Positions 42,256 through 50,295 of a stretch of 64,000 bases of DNA are shown in pieces. The notes beneath the pieces are model-generated. The model did not search any database and was not told the origin of the DNA. It saw only the letters and a list, made by a program, of their open reading frames with translations. The stretch's first letter is position 1; the number at the start of each line of letters is the position of its first letter. Source of the DNA: Oligoflexia bacterium (GTDB lineage Bacteria; Bdellovibrionota_G; JALEGL01); the NCBI GenBank assembly GCA_035326705.1, contig DAOLES010000001.1:62001-126000 (forward strand). The letters run 5' to 3'. The position numbers and the translations under genes were made by a program.

Positions 42256-43374
42256 TCAATCAAAGAAACTTTTTATGGATTGGACAATGTAATGAAGGTT
42301 TTCTTGTCCTAACTCTGGGTACACAGGAATAGCAAAACTGTTTAATGCACATAATTCAGCAACTGGAAAATCACCTTTTTGATAGCTTAAATCAGCAAAA
42401 CATTCTTGAAGATGTAAGGGAAGGGGGTAATAAAGTGCTGTTGCAATGCCTTTGTCTTGCAGGTGTTGGCATATAGAGTCTCTTTGTTTTGGGTCAACTT
42501 GTAGCATGTATTGATTAAAAACATGGGTATTACCGTCTTTTACAACAGGAAGTTTGAGCTCAGAAATAGAACCTAAACTTTCTTGATAGAAGGTAGCATT
42601 TTGTTGACGTTTTTTTGTCCAATCATCTAGAAACTGCAATTTTTCTCGTAAAACAGCAGCCTGTAAGGCATCCAAACGAAAATTGCCCCCAATGTATTTG
42701 TGGTAATACTTGGGTTTTGAGCCATGTGCTCTTAATATATGCATTTTTTCTGCCAAGGTCTCATCTTGGCAGCTTATAAAACCAGCATCACCAAAGGCAC
42801 CCAAGTTTTTTGCTGGGAAACAACTAAAACAGCCAATATCTCCCATTGAACCCGCCGCTTTATTATTTTGAGAAGCACCAATGGCTTGGGCTGCATCTTC
42901 AATGACTTTTATATTGTGTTTTTGTGCTAATTCCAAAATTGGTGACATGTCCGAACATTGACCAAAAAGATGAACGGGAATAATGGCTTTGGTTTTACGG
43001 GTGATCATAGCTTCAATTTTAGTACAATCAATATTAAATGTATCCTGATCAATATCTACAAACACAGGTGTAGCACCCAAGCGTGAAATAGCGCCGACAG
43101 TGGCAAAAAAAGTGTATGGAGAAGTGATTACTTCATCTCCAGGCCCAATATCTAAAGCCATTAAGGCTAAGATCAATGCATCGCTACCTGATGAAACGCC
43201 TAAAGCAAACTTTGAATGCGTATATAGCGCTACTTCAAGTTCAAATGTATTGACTTCTGGACCCAAAATAAAATGTTGCGACTGCATGACACGCTCAAAA
43301 GCTTGATCAATGTAAGGTTTGATTTGCTGGTACTGTTTTTTTAAATCCAGCAGGGGTATATTTTTATGATTCAT
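42256..43374 (-). CDS. wbpE: Sugar aminotransferase WbpE-like (DegT/DnrJ family)
   Basis: A 372-residue PLP-dependent aminotransferase of the DegT/DnrJ/EryC1/StrS family. LGVSSGSDALILALMAL, VITSPYTFFATVGAI, VIEDAAQAIGA and the PLP lysine in CFSCFPAKNLGAFGDAG (near 186) are clear. Its neighbours, the WbpB and WbpD homologues, indicate the WbpE role: adding an amino group at C3 of UDP-3-keto-GlcNAcA. It overlaps wbpD by 11 bases, so the three minus-strand genes are one operon. Confidence 0.92.
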   Translation of the reverse strand: MNHKNIPLLDLKKQYQQIKPYIDQAFERVMQSQHFILGPEVNTFELEVALYTHSKFALGVSSGSDALILALMALDIGPGDEVITSPYTFFATVGAISRLGATPVFVDIDQDTFNIDCTKIEAMITRKTKAIIPVHLFGQCSDMSPILELAQKHNIKVIEDAAQAIGASQNNKAAGSMGDIGCFSCFPAKNLGAFGDAGFISCQDETLAEKMHILRAHGSKPKYYHKYIGGNFRLDALQAAVLREKLQFLDDWTKKRQQNATFYQESLGSISELKLPVVKDGNTHVFNQYMLQVDPKQRDSICQHLQDKGIATALYYPLPLHLQECFADLSYQKGDFPVAELCALNSFAIPVYPELGQENLHYIVQSIKSFFD

Positions 43375-43972
43375 AGTGATTAATTTTTAAACCGTTGACA
43401 CCTAAATCATAACTAAGGTTGCAACTAGAACAGGTTAATTTATCTTTGCCGGGATTGATCCTGTGTCCACAGACACACATCCAACCTTTGGGTTTACCCG
43501 GGTTTCCTACAACCAGTGCATGGTTGGGAACATCACTCAAAACCACACTTCCAGCACCAATAAAGGCATATTCACCTATAGTAACACCGCACCGTATGGT
43601 TGCGTTGGCACCTATGGTAGCACCTTTTTTTACAAGAGTTTGACTAAAATCTTCTCTACGGTTGATTTCGCTTCTAGGATGTAAGACATTGGTAAAAACC
43701 ATGGAGGGGCCGCAAAAGACATGGTCTTCAAGCGTTACGCCATCATAAATTGAAACATTGTTTTGAACTTTGACCCCGTTGCCAATCTTAACCTTACTAT
43801 GCACAACCACATTTTGACCAAAGTTACAGTTTGTACCAATCGTAGCTCCTGGCATGATATGGCAAAAATGCCATATTTTTGTACCATTACCAATCTGTGC
43901 TCCTTCATCAACATAGCTAGAAGCGTGCACAAAATAGTTATCATTTGTTGACTGTGATGACATTCTTAGCAT
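43364..43972 (-). CDS. wbpD: Sugar N-acetyltransferase WbpD-like, with C-terminal zinc ribbon
   Basis: A 202-residue left-handed beta-helix (hexapeptide) acetyltransferase that acetylates the 3-amino group of UDP-GlcNAc3NA. Repeats run from ASSYVDEGAQIGNG to VTIGEYAFIGAGSVV, and MVFTNVLHPRSEINRR is the catalytic-loop region with the family His. After PGKPKGWM comes a zinc ribbon (CVCG then CSSC), which occurs in part of this family. The start overlaps the WbpB homologue's stop (TAATG) and the end overlaps wbpE. Confidence 0.92.
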   Translation of the reverse strand: MLRMSSQSTNDNYFVHASSYVDEGAQIGNGTKIWHFCHIMPGATIGTNCNFGQNVVVHSKVKIGNGVKVQNNVSIYDGVTLEDHVFCGPSMVFTNVLHPRSEINRREDFSQTLVKKGATIGANATIRCGVTIGEYAFIGAGSVVLSDVPNHALVVGNPGKPKGWMCVCGHRINPGKDKLTCSSCNLSYDLGVNGLKINHYES

Positions 43973-44973
43973 TAAACCTTAACTTGAACAGCTTGTCCAT
44001 TCATCTCTAAAGAGTTTTGACAACTGTGCAATACTTTTAAAACATTAAGACCTTCTTGGCCATCTGTTAGTGGGGTGCTTTTTGTATTGATACTTTCAAG
44101 AAAGTGTAGGCATTCTTCTTTTAAAGGTTCCAAATTATGATTGTAAGCGATAGCTTCTCCTTTTGGTTTTTGAGCAACATATTCCCCTTGAATAAAATCA
44201 ACATTTTTATCGTATAGCACCAGCTTTTGCGTTGTTTCAGCTGTATCATCAAAAACCACCATTTTTTTCTGCCCAACCAAAACCAAACGTTGTTCTTTAA
44301 ACGGGTGTAGCCAACTCACATAAATATGGCCACGGACACCATTTGGAAAAACAAATGAGGATATTGTTGTGTCTGCAATATTGGGTTGCAGATAGCTGCC
44401 ACCCATAACATTCACTTGTAAAGGCATGCTATCAGTAAACCAAAGCATAAGGGAGATGTCATGCGGAGCAAAAGACCAAAGTATATTTTCTTTGGTTCTG
44501 ATTTTTCCTAAATTGAGGCGATTAGAGTAGATGTACTCTAGCTTACCAAGGGTACCATCATCTAGCAGGTTTTTAAGAGATTGAATGCAGGGGTGATACT
44601 TGAGCAGGTGCCCTACCATCAAAGTGACTTGATAAGACTGGGCTAATTCAATCAATTCTTGCGCATGTTCTGTTTTTAAGGCCAATGGCTTTTCAACCAG
44701 GACATGCTTTTTTGCTAAAATAGCCTGTTTTGCCAGCTCATAGTGACTCTCAGCAGGAGATGCAATGACTACATTATCAATTTCAGGATGGTTGAGTGCA
44801 TCCTCATAACTCTTGAAAACATGACATGGATAGGTTTTTGCGAGGTGTAAAGCTCTGCTTTCATCATGATCGTATATCCCAAATAAGGCTTTAAGCTCAA
44901 AAAAGTTTCTAACGTGGTTTTTGCCCCAATAACCAGTTCCGCAGACCAACGTGCTTGCCAAATGCTTCTCCAT
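43972..44973 (-). CDS. wbpB: Sugar-nucleotide C3 dehydrogenase WbpB-like (Gfo/Idh/MocA)
   Basis: A 333-residue Gfo/Idh/MocA oxidoreductase, most likely oxidising C3 of UDP-GlcNAcA as WbpB does. It has the VCGTGYWGKNHVRNFFEL nucleotide loop, VVIASPAESHYELA, the hallmark EKPLAL (about 94-99) with the catalytic Lys, and SFAPHDISLMLWF. It heads a minus-strand operon with the WbpD and WbpE homologues. A TATAGT box ends six bases before the ATG, again suggesting a leaderless transcript. Its promoter faces that of the tolC-like gene. Confidence 0.9.
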   Translation of the reverse strand: MEKHLASTLVCGTGYWGKNHVRNFFELKALFGIYDHDESRALHLAKTYPCHVFKSYEDALNHPEIDNVVIASPAESHYELAKQAILAKKHVLVEKPLALKTEHAQELIELAQSYQVTLMVGHLLKYHPCIQSLKNLLDDGTLGKLEYIYSNRLNLGKIRTKENILWSFAPHDISLMLWFTDSMPLQVNVMGGSYLQPNIADTTISSFVFPNGVRGHIYVSWLHPFKEQRLVLVGQKKMVVFDDTAETTQKLVLYDKNVDFIQGEYVAQKPKGEAIAYNHNLEPLKEECLHFLESINTKSTPLTDGQEGLNVLKVLHSCQNSLEMNGQAVQVKV

Positions 44974-44979
44974 ACAAAT

Positions 44980-44985
44980 ACTATA
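44980..44985 (-). promoter_or_regulatory. -10 box of the wbpB-wbpD-wbpE operon
   Basis: A TATAGT hexamer on the minus strand, with only six bases (ATTTGT) between it and the ATG at 44973. Seventeen bases upstream is a weak TTAAAT in the -35 position. If used, transcription would begin at or near the start codon. Confidence 0.4.
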
Positions 44986-45024
44986 GCTTAACTGCCCAAG
45001 TTATTTAAGTTTTCTATAGCTTTC

Positions 45025-45033
45025 TGGTATAAA
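45025..45033 (+). promoter_or_regulatory. Extended -10 promoter of the tolC-macA-macB-like operon
   Basis: TGGTATAAA is an extended -10 (TGn then TATAAA) 10 bases before the ATG at 45044. No Shine-Dalgarno sequence fits in the remaining leader. The predicted start of transcription would fall about four bases before the ATG. Confidence 0.45.
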
Positions 45034-45043
45034 TAGCTCGCAC

Positions 45044-46345
45044 ATGATTCAGGTAAAAAACAACGCATATGTTATATCCAAATTAAGAGCATGCAAGCTG
45101 TTATTATTGATTGTTTTGATTTACAGATGCGAATATTCAAATGCTTTAACTTGGGAAGAAGCTAAAGCCAGTTTAGCAAAAAACAATTATAACCTTAATG
45201 TTAATTATGAAAACATTCATGTTGCTAAAAATGATATGATTCAAACTAGGTCAAGACTTTATCCAGAAATTTCATTGCGAGGTGGAGCTGAACGTTTTTT
45301 ACAAGAAGATGCTTCCTTAGGGTTTAGGTCGTTCTTAGGGCCAAGGTTAACATGGTCGTTGTACCAAGGAGGAAGAGTAAAACATTCAGTTAGACAAGCC
45401 AGAATTAATATTAAAAAACAAATCAATACGTATTCTTTGAGTGAAGTTGAACAGCAGGCCCAGTTGCGTCAAATTTTTGCTAGTGCAGTTTATGCCAAGA
45501 AAAATATTGCTTTGGCGGAAACATCTTTAGAAAGAGCAAAAAATAACAACCGATATGTTCGGTTAAATTATAAAGGTGGTCAAGAGTATGTTTGGGTTTT
45601 TCAAAGCTCACAAAAAACAGTTCTTGAGAGTGAAGCAAATTTATTAAAGGCAGAACAAGAAGCAAAAAAAGCCTTATTTACATTACAACAAATGATAGGC
45701 GAAGATATAGTGACTAGTCTTGATGAAATACAAGAAGCGCAGTTTAATGTTCCAGAGAATATTGATGAAGAGATTAATGTAAACAGTTATATCGAAAAGC
45801 ATCCAGAGCTTGAAATTGCTAAACAAAATGAAACAATTGCAAACTTAAACCATAAAGTAGCAAAAGCGAATATGCTACCTTCATTAATATTTAGAACAGA
45901 CTTTATTGTGGCAGATACGGATGAATCACAAGTTTTTCCCTTTTGGTATGCAGGGGTTAATCTTACTGTTCCACTGTTTGAATCTGGTCGTAATAAGAAA
46001 GCTTCAGAAAATGCTAGGATAAAGTTTAAGCAATCTCAGCAGCTTTATCAACAAGTAAAGCTAAAACAAAAACAAGATATAGAACAACAAGTTTTGAACT
46101 ATAAATGGGCCTTAAAAAATAGGAGTGTTTCAATACTTAACTTAGAGTCACTACAAAATAAATACAAGCTTTTTGAAAAACAATATAGGGAAGGGCTTAT
46201 TCCTTATACCCTTTGGGATAGTACACAGATTGAACTGCGTACAGCAGAAAACAAATGGCTTCAAAGTTTGCAACTATTACAAGTTGAATATGCAAAGCTA
46301 TTATTAGTATTAGGAGTAACAGAAGATGAATTTAAATCCAATTAA
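45044..46345 (+). CDS. tolC: TolC-family outer-membrane efflux protein
   Basis: A 433-residue outer-membrane channel subunit. A signal peptide (LLLLIVLIYRCEYSNA, about 19-34) is followed by LTWEEAKASLAKNNYNLNVN, the usual start of mature TolC-like proteins. Two tandem halves of long coiled-coil helices follow, each with a beta segment such as PRLTWSLYQGGRV and VNLTVPLFESGRNK, the repeated '(L/P)LF(E/Q)GG'-type motif. It overlaps the adaptor gene by 20 bases and forms the outer part of a tripartite pump with the MacA/MacB-like proteins. Confidence 0.9.
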   Translation: MIQVKNNAYVISKLRACKLLLLIVLIYRCEYSNALTWEEAKASLAKNNYNLNVNYENIHVAKNDMIQTRSRLYPEISLRGGAERFLQEDASLGFRSFLGPRLTWSLYQGGRVKHSVRQARINIKKQINTYSLSEVEQQAQLRQIFASAVYAKKNIALAETSLERAKNNNRYVRLNYKGGQEYVWVFQSSQKTVLESEANLLKAEQEAKKALFTLQQMIGEDIVTSLDEIQEAQFNVPENIDEEINVNSYIEKHPELEIAKQNETIANLNHKVAKANMLPSLIFRTDFIVADTDESQVFPFWYAGVNLTVPLFESGRNKKASENARIKFKQSQQLYQQVKLKQKQDIEQQVLNYKWALKNRSVSILNLESLQNKYKLFEKQYREGLIPYTLWDSTQIELRTAENKWLQSLQLLQVEYAKLLLVLGVTEDEFKSN

Positions 46346-47252
46346 AGGCTTAACGGTGGTATTCGTTTTTTTATTTGGTTCATGTCAGTTGAATTCAGAT
46401 AAAACAGAAGAGCAGAAATATCTTTTTTACAGTGCCACCCAAGAAGATTTGGTTAATTATATTGAAACAAGTGGTACTGTAGAACCAAAGAATAATGTTG
46501 GTGTTGTTGCACCTTCTAAAGGTAGAATAGATAAACTTTTAATAGAAGAAGGTGATCAAGTTAAAAAAGGACAAGTTATTGCTATCATGAGTTCTGATAA
46601 AAGAGTTCAGATTTTAGACATGGCAGCAAATGAAAGTTTAGAAGAAAGGCAATATTGGAAAAAGCAGATATTACCTACAAAAATATTTTCGCCGATATCG
46701 GGTACTGTTTTAGAAATAGTTAATAGAGAAGGGGATACTGTCAGCGGAGAGATTGCAAAAATGTCAGATGGACAAATAGTAAGGGCTAGTATTGATGAAA
46801 TTGATATCACAAAAATAAAACTCAACAGTGAAGTTATCATTAATTTTGATGCAGATGAAAGTAAAACGTTTTCAGGTAAACTTGAAAAAATAGCTCAAAC
46901 TGCACAGAAAATAAGAAATGTTAATGTTTATCCTATTGAAGTCAGCTTTGATGAGGAAGATTTAAAAAACCAGGGATTTACTATTCGATCAGGAATGTCG
47001 GTAACAATAAGAGTTCCAGTAGACAAAGTAGAGAATGCAATTGCAATCCCATCTTTTGCTGCAAATAACCAGTCTAACAAAGAGATATCAGTAGTTATGA
47101 AAAATGGTGTTACAAAAAAGATTAAACTGGGTGATACGTTTGGCGATAAAGTGCATGTTATTAATGGTTTGAATGCTGGGGATGAAATTAGAGTTAAAGC
47201 TTTTAAAGCAGAAACATTAAAGAAAAAGAGTATTCTCAATTTTTTTAAGTAA
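46326..47252 (+). CDS. macA: Periplasmic adaptor (MacA/HlyD-like) lipoprotein
   Basis: A 308-residue membrane-fusion protein linking a MacB-type ABC pump to TolC. A signal with a likely lipid-attached Cys (VVFVFLFGSCQ) is followed by a lipoyl-like hairpin domain: GVVAPSKGRIDKLLIEEGDQ with VKKGQVIAIM, and the second half KIFSPISGTVLEIVNREGDT. The helical hairpin between them is very short compared with MacA (about 25 residues). Beta-barrel and membrane-proximal domains follow (GMSVTIRVPV, IAIPSFAANN). It overlaps tolC and is seven bases from macB. Confidence 0.88.
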   Translation: MNLNPIKGLTVVFVFLFGSCQLNSDKTEEQKYLFYSATQEDLVNYIETSGTVEPKNNVGVVAPSKGRIDKLLIEEGDQVKKGQVIAIMSSDKRVQILDMAANESLEERQYWKKQILPTKIFSPISGTVLEIVNREGDTVSGEIAKMSDGQIVRASIDEIDITKIKLNSEVIINFDADESKTFSGKLEKIAQTAQKIRNVNVYPIEVSFDEEDLKNQGFTIRSGMSVTIRVPVDKVENAIAIPSFAANNQSNKEISVVMKNGVTKKIKLGDTFGDKVHVINGLNAGDEIRVKAFKAETLKKKSILNFFK

Positions 47253-47259
47253 GTAAATT

Positions 47260-49236
47260 ATGGCATTGATACGACTTAAAAAGATATCAAAAATTTATCA
47301 ACAAAATAAAGAAGTTGAACCATTTAAGGCTTTAGATGAGATAGATTTAGAAATAGAAAAAGGTGAATATGTTGCTATTGTTGGGCCATCTGGTTCGGGC
47401 AAGTCTACATTATTACAAATCTTAGGATTATTAGATATTTCAAGTTCGGGACAGTACTTTTTTGATGAACAAGATGTATCTATTTTAAGTGATGATGAAT
47501 TAACTGCTTTAAGATCAAAAACTATTGGCTTTATTTTTCAAATGTTTAACTTGCTACCAAGAATATCTTCAGTTGAAAATGCAGCTTTACCTATGATCTA
47601 TAGTGGTCAAAAAGATATAGAAAAAGTAAAAAAAATATTAACCCAGTTGGGCTTAGAAAATCATTTTATTAATACGCCAGCACAATTATCAGGAGGGCAA
47701 CAACAACGTGTTGCCATTGCACGATCATTGGTTAACAGTCCACAAGTTGTTTTTGCAGATGAACCAACAGGTAATTTGCCGCAAAAACAAGCTGTAGAGA
47801 TTATTGCAGAACTAGAAAGAATGCATCAAACGGGTATCACTTTGGTAATCATAACACACTCAAATGAACTCGCTAAACGTGCAGATAGAATTATTAAAAT
47901 TGTTGATGGAAAAATTGTAGAAGATTCAAAAGGTTATAAAAAACAAGATATAAAAACTCAAAATATTGAAAATAAAAATAGCGTAAGGACTTCAAAGAAA
48001 ATTAATCCAAATTTATGGCTTCAAGTTACAAAAATGTCGCTGCAATCATTGTTAAGAAATAAAGTAAGAACATTTTTAACAATGTTAGGAATAATCATTG
48101 GAGTTTTTTCTGTAACATCTATGTTAGCAATAGGTGATGGAGCAAAAAAATCAGTTGAAGAAGAACTGAAACAAATGGGTTCTAATATGTTTAGAGTTTC
48201 TACAGAATGGCCAAAGGTTAAGGGGAGCCAATCTCATAAAAGAACCATAACAAAATTAAATCCTAGTGATCTTAAAAGTATAGAGAATGCAGCTAAAAAA
48301 TCAATTAATATTAAGTATGCAGCAGGGACTAGAGATGTTGAAGGAGTAATATCGTATAATGGTTATAGTTATACCAGCAAATTAATGGGAGTGAGTGCAT
48401 CTTTTCAAAAAATGAGAAATTTAAAAGTTAGATATGGAAGATTTTTTACAGATAGCGAAAATAGTAAACAAGCAAAAGTCTGTGTTTTAGGTGATACAGT
48501 TTATAGCAGTATTTTCAAAAAAGGTGTTAACCCAATAGGAAAATCAATTGATATTAATGGAAGTAAATATAGAGTAATTGGTTTATTACCAAAAAAAGGA
48601 AGTAGTTTTACCGGTGATATAGATGATGTGGTTTATTTGCCTGAACAAACAGTTATAAATAGAATTTATGGAAGAAAACAGTATAGACATTTATTTGTGG
48701 AGGCAACAAGTACAGAAAATATTGAAGCCGCTATGTTTGAAGTGACAAAAATTTTAAGACAAAATCACCGGTTACCTGATGAAGTGGAAAACGATTTTGA
48801 AATTAAAAATTTTGGTGAAATAAGAAGTACGATTGATAGTATATCAAAAAACTTTTTAATTCTTATTATTGTTATAGCGTTAATATCACTTATTGTAGGT
48901 GGTATAGGTATTATGAATATTATGTTGGTGTCTGTTACTGAAAGAACAAGAGAAATTGGACTAAGAAAAGCTGTTGGCGCCAGAAAAAGTGATATATTGA
49001 ACCAATTTTTAATTGAATCAATATTAATTAGTATGTTGGGTGGTTTTATCGGTGTAACAGGTGCATTTTTTGTTGGGACAATAGTAGAGTATTTGTTTAG
49101 TTGGGAGATTGTTTTTAGAGCATATATGATTATTCTGGCTTTTGGTTTTTCAATGTGTGTGGGTGTATTTTTTGGTTGGTATCCTGCAAAAAAAGCTGCA
49201 AACTTGTCTCCTATACAAGCATTAAGGTATGAATAA
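47260..49236 (+). CDS. macB: MacB-like ABC transporter, fused ATPase and permease
   Basis: A 658-residue protein. The N-terminal ATPase (1-225) has Walker A VGPSGSGKSTLLQ, Q-loop IFQMFNLLPR, signature LSGGQQQRVAIARSL, Walker B VVFADEPTG and H-loop ITHS. A linker leads to an FtsX/MacB permease (about 265-658) with LLRNKVRTFLTMLGIIIGVF, a large periplasmic domain (about 290-530) and three C-terminal helices including GGIGIMNIMLVSVTERTREI and GLRKAVGA. In the D-loop the usual GNLD reads GNLP. It works with the upstream TolC- and MacA-like proteins, probably exporting a peptide, lipid or siderophore-like molecule. Confidence 0.93.
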   Translation: MALIRLKKISKIYQQNKEVEPFKALDEIDLEIEKGEYVAIVGPSGSGKSTLLQILGLLDISSSGQYFFDEQDVSILSDDELTALRSKTIGFIFQMFNLLPRISSVENAALPMIYSGQKDIEKVKKILTQLGLENHFINTPAQLSGGQQQRVAIARSLVNSPQVVFADEPTGNLPQKQAVEIIAELERMHQTGITLVIITHSNELAKRADRIIKIVDGKIVEDSKGYKKQDIKTQNIENKNSVRTSKKINPNLWLQVTKMSLQSLLRNKVRTFLTMLGIIIGVFSVTSMLAIGDGAKKSVEEELKQMGSNMFRVSTEWPKVKGSQSHKRTITKLNPSDLKSIENAAKKSINIKYAAGTRDVEGVISYNGYSYTSKLMGVSASFQKMRNLKVRYGRFFTDSENSKQAKVCVLGDTVYSSIFKKGVNPIGKSIDINGSKYRVIGLLPKKGSSFTGDIDDVVYLPEQTVINRIYGRKQYRHLFVEATSTENIEAAMFEVTKILRQNHRLPDEVENDFEIKNFGEIRSTIDSISKNFLILIIVIALISLIVGGIGIMNIMLVSVTERTREIGLRKAVGARKSDILNQFLIESILISMLGGFIGVTGAFFVGTIVEYLFSWEIVFRAYMIILAFGFSMCVGVFFGWYPAKKAANLSPIQALRYE

Positions 49237-49301
49237 GTATCAAGCTTTAATCGGATGATTTTATGTACACAATAAAAACAATGTTAGGTTTAAACATTGA
49301 G

Positions 49302-49307
49302 TATAAT
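49302..49307 (+). promoter_or_regulatory. -10 box upstream of galE
   Basis: A perfect TATAAT 19 bases before the galE ATG, with an AAAGG ribosome site in between, so this transcript would have a normal short leader. No good -35 is visible at the standard distance. Confidence 0.4.
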
Positions 49308-49326
49308 AAATGATGGGATAAAGGTC

Positions 49327-50295
49327 ATGAAAAAAATATTAATTACAGGTGGAGCGGGTTATGTTGGTGCTTATGTTGCGCAGTATTTAAAAGAAAAAGG
49401 CTATGATATTATTATTTATGATAATTTATCTACAGGTCATAAAGAACATATAAATGATTATAAATTTTATCATGCTGATTTATCAGATGAAAAAAAACTA
49501 AATGAATGTTTTTTAAATGAAAAGCCTCATTTAGTTATACACTTGGCAGCCAGCGCTCTTGTTCATGAGAGCCAAACCAATCCAATTTTATATTATAAAA
49601 ATAATGTTGAAAACAGTATTAAATTAACAAACGCTATGCTGAAACATGGTTGTAAAAACATGATTTTTAGTTCTAGTGGAGCAAGTTATGGTGAGTCAAA
49701 GAAAGTTCCAATGATAGAGGATCATCCACAGCAACCAATTAATACCTATGGGTTAAGTAAATTAATGTTTGAGATGGTCTTAAAAGATATGTCAGAAAAA
49801 AAGATGCTGTCATATGTTGTGTTTAGGTTTTTTAATGCTGCTGGAGAAATTGAACGATTCAATGGTGGTGAAACCCATGACCCTGAAACTCACTTTATAC
49901 CTAACTTATGTAAAATGGCATTAAGAGAGGATACATTATCCATTTTTGGTTCTAATTATAAAACAAAAGACGGAACCTGTGTTCGGGATTATGTGCATGT
50001 TGAAGATTTGTGCGAGGCTCATTTTTTAGCTATTGACTATTTAAAGAATAAAAATGAATCATTAATATGCAACTTAGGGTCAGGTAAAGGTTATTCTTTG
50101 TTAGAAATAATAAATAGTTTTGAAAAAATAATAGATAAAAAAATTAATACTAAACAAATGCCGCCTAGACTAGGAGATCCAGCAGAGTTGTATGCAGATA
50201 TAACTCATGCAAAGACTAAACTGAATTGGCAACCTAAAAAAGACCTAGATGATATTTTAAACTCAGCTTGGAAGTATCACTCAAAAAAAGTCTGA
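49327..50295 (+). CDS. galE: UDP-glucose/UDP-N-acetylglucosamine 4-epimerase
   Basis: A 322-residue GalE-type epimerase. ILITGGAGYVGAYVAQYL binds NAD, IYDNLSTGHKEH is the GalE-specific loop, and FSSSGASYGESKKVPMIED is followed by the catalytic YGLSK (about 147). FFNAAGE, DYVHVEDLCEAH and LNWQPKKDLDDILNSAWKYH complete the pattern. It would supply UDP-Gal or UDP-GalNAc for the polymer. The ATG at 49327 (AAAGG upstream) is preferred to an in-frame start at 49297. Its last 15 bases overlap the convergent wecA-like gene. Confidence 0.93.
   Translation: MKKILITGGAGYVGAYVAQYLKEKGYDIIIYDNLSTGHKEHINDYKFYHADLSDEKKLNECFLNEKPHLVIHLAASALVHESQTNPILYYKNNVENSIKLTNAMLKHGCKNMIFSSSGASYGESKKVPMIEDHPQQPINTYGLSKLMFEMVLKDMSEKKMLSYVVFRFFNAAGEIERFNGGETHDPETHFIPNLCKMALREDTLSIFGSNYKTKDGTCVRDYVHVEDLCEAHFLAIDYLKNKNESLICNLGSGKGYSLLEIINSFEKIIDKKINTKQMPPRLGDPAELYADITHAKTKLNWQPKKDLDDILNSAWKYHSKKV

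Noticed and set aside
43419..43951. Several 60-75 codon frames antisense to wbpD
   Set aside because: They overlap a clear hexapeptide-repeat acetyltransferase and each other, and show no protein-like features.
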